From DAOTWY01 sp003696565 (GTDB lineage Bacteria; Chloroflexota; Anaerolineae; Aggregatilineales; Phototrophicaceae), in the NCBI GenBank assembly GCA_034435635.1, contig DAOTWY010000118.1, positions 1-31,842 on the forward strand: DNA of 31,842 bases. Reading direction: 5' to 3'. The notes beneath the pieces were generated by a model that saw only the letters and a program-made list of their open reading frames with translations, did no database searches and was not told the origin of the DNA. Of the stretch, positions 31,379 through 31,842 are shown in pieces; position 1 is the stretch's first letter, and each line of letters begins with the position of its first letter. The translations under genes were made by a program, and so were the position numbers.

Positions 31379-31464
31379 TGTTCTATCCTTGATAGTCCAT
31401 TAAAAACATCTGTGATGTAACGAGCTTATCATTGCAATGATGATTATTCCGTGCTGGAGGTTAA

Positions 31465-31842
31465 TTATGATATAAATTTCTCATCTAGGGCTTTTTCTGT
31501 TAAATTAGCAACATGCAACCATAAAGCGGTGTCTCGTTTGGCGATATTTTCATCTAGCCAAAAAGTAGCTTGAATCTGAGTTCGCGTTGTCTGGTCTGTG
31601 TTGGGGTCAAGTAATTGTGCATAAAGCTGCGGGTGATTTTTGAAATAGGTATATTGCAAATCCGCTAAAATGGCATTGGCAATTGCGTTGGTGATATGAC
31701 TATATCGCTCATAAACATTATATTGCGGCTGAACGGTTCGAGCGGCATCAAACACGGCTAAAATAAAATTACCGCATCCTGGCTGAGGAAACTGATTCAA
31801 TGCATTAAGCGGTAAATCACGCGGGGCAGAGGCATACGTTAT
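31465..31842 (-). CDS. Unrecognised protein, 5' end beyond the window
   Basis: The frame is open to the window edge, so the N-terminus is missing and 125 residues are visible. An internal TTG exists but is unlikely to be the start. The visible part includes P-Q-P-G-C-G-N-F-I-L-A-V-F-D-A-A-R and Y-E-R-Y-S-H-I-T-N-A-I-A-N-A-I-L-A-D-L-Q, then A-T-F-W-L-D-E-N-I-A-K-R-D. It looks helical and soluble. No known family is recognised. Confidence 0.65.
   Translation of the reverse strand: MTYASAPRDLPLNALNQFPQPGCGNFILAVFDAARTVQPQYNVYERYSHITNAIANAILADLQYTYFKNHPQLYAQLLDPNTDQTTRTQIQATFWLDENIAKRDTALWLHVANLTEKALDEKFIS

Noticed and set aside
1..31842. tRNA, rRNA, CRISPR arrays, insertion sequences, origin
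   Set aside because: I looked for TΨC-like arms, spaced direct repeats, transposase motifs and DnaA-box clusters by eye and saw none convincing.

Overview
The window looks like chromosomal DNA of a Chloroflexota bacterium, probably of the Anaerolineae or a related lineage. This is inferred from gene content and style, not from a database match. The signs are many secreted proteins with Pro/Thr-rich linkers and bacterial SH3 (SH3b) domains, an ECF sigma factor paired with a DUF5667-like membrane protein, a sortase, STAND ATPases with WD40 or TPR repeats, and a primary sigma factor with a very acidic N-terminus. No tRNA, rRNA, CRISPR array, transposase, integrase or phage gene is visible. The DNA reads as core chromosome with lineage-specific envelope and signalling genes.

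Layout. 1-24 may be the tail of a plus-strand gene, followed by a bidirectional terminator and a secreted HExxH protein (minus). 1440-1679 is ribosomal protein L28 with its own terminator. 1720-2259 is an unrecognised protein. 2341-3985 is a YceD(DUF177)-RpoD operon (minus) behind a promoter with two consensus hexamers. 4236-5291 encodes a secreted PA14-SH3b protein. 5485-7177 (plus) is an ECF sigma factor overlapping a DUF5667-SH3b membrane protein. 7178-7424 has no convincing gene but holds a near-consensus promoter followed by six hairpins, a candidate non-coding RNA. 7425-9717 (minus) is rpsB-tsf-pyrH, with a strong terminator between tsf and pyrH. 9988-11001 is a quinone-reductase-like MDR enzyme. 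11156-13389 (minus) holds a GNAT enzyme, a tail-anchored protein and an M28 lipoprotein peptidase, flanked by a 22/23-bp direct repeat. 13828-14682 is a DUF4097-like beta-repeat protein. 14685-17459 (minus) is a small NIF3/CutA-like protein and an NB-ARC-TPR ATPase. 17581-19166 (minus) is a PH-like membrane protein and a triple-SH3b exported protein. 19313-22310 (plus) is a lone receiver domain, an RlmD/TrmA-like protein lacking the catalytic cysteine, and an AAA ATPase. 22345-25179 (minus) is a 7Fe-type ferredoxin, a Crp-family regulator coupled to a small membrane protein, and a sortase. 25367-29752 is a giant TIR-STAND-TM-WD40-SH3b protein. 29933-31378 is a secreted NHL-propeller protein, and 31465-31842 is the C-terminal part of an unrecognised protein cut by the window edge.

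How the genes fit together. Two themes stand out. One is core information processing: L28, S2, EF-Ts, UMP kinase, sigma-A and YceD. The other is envelope sensing and signalling: SH3b domains occur in four separate proteins, once attached to the partner of an ECF sigma factor and once at the end of a TIR-STAND receptor that appears to cross the membrane. The most unusual items are that receptor, the candidate structured RNA at 7247-7415, and the RNA-methyltransferase-like protein whose nucleophile is Ser.
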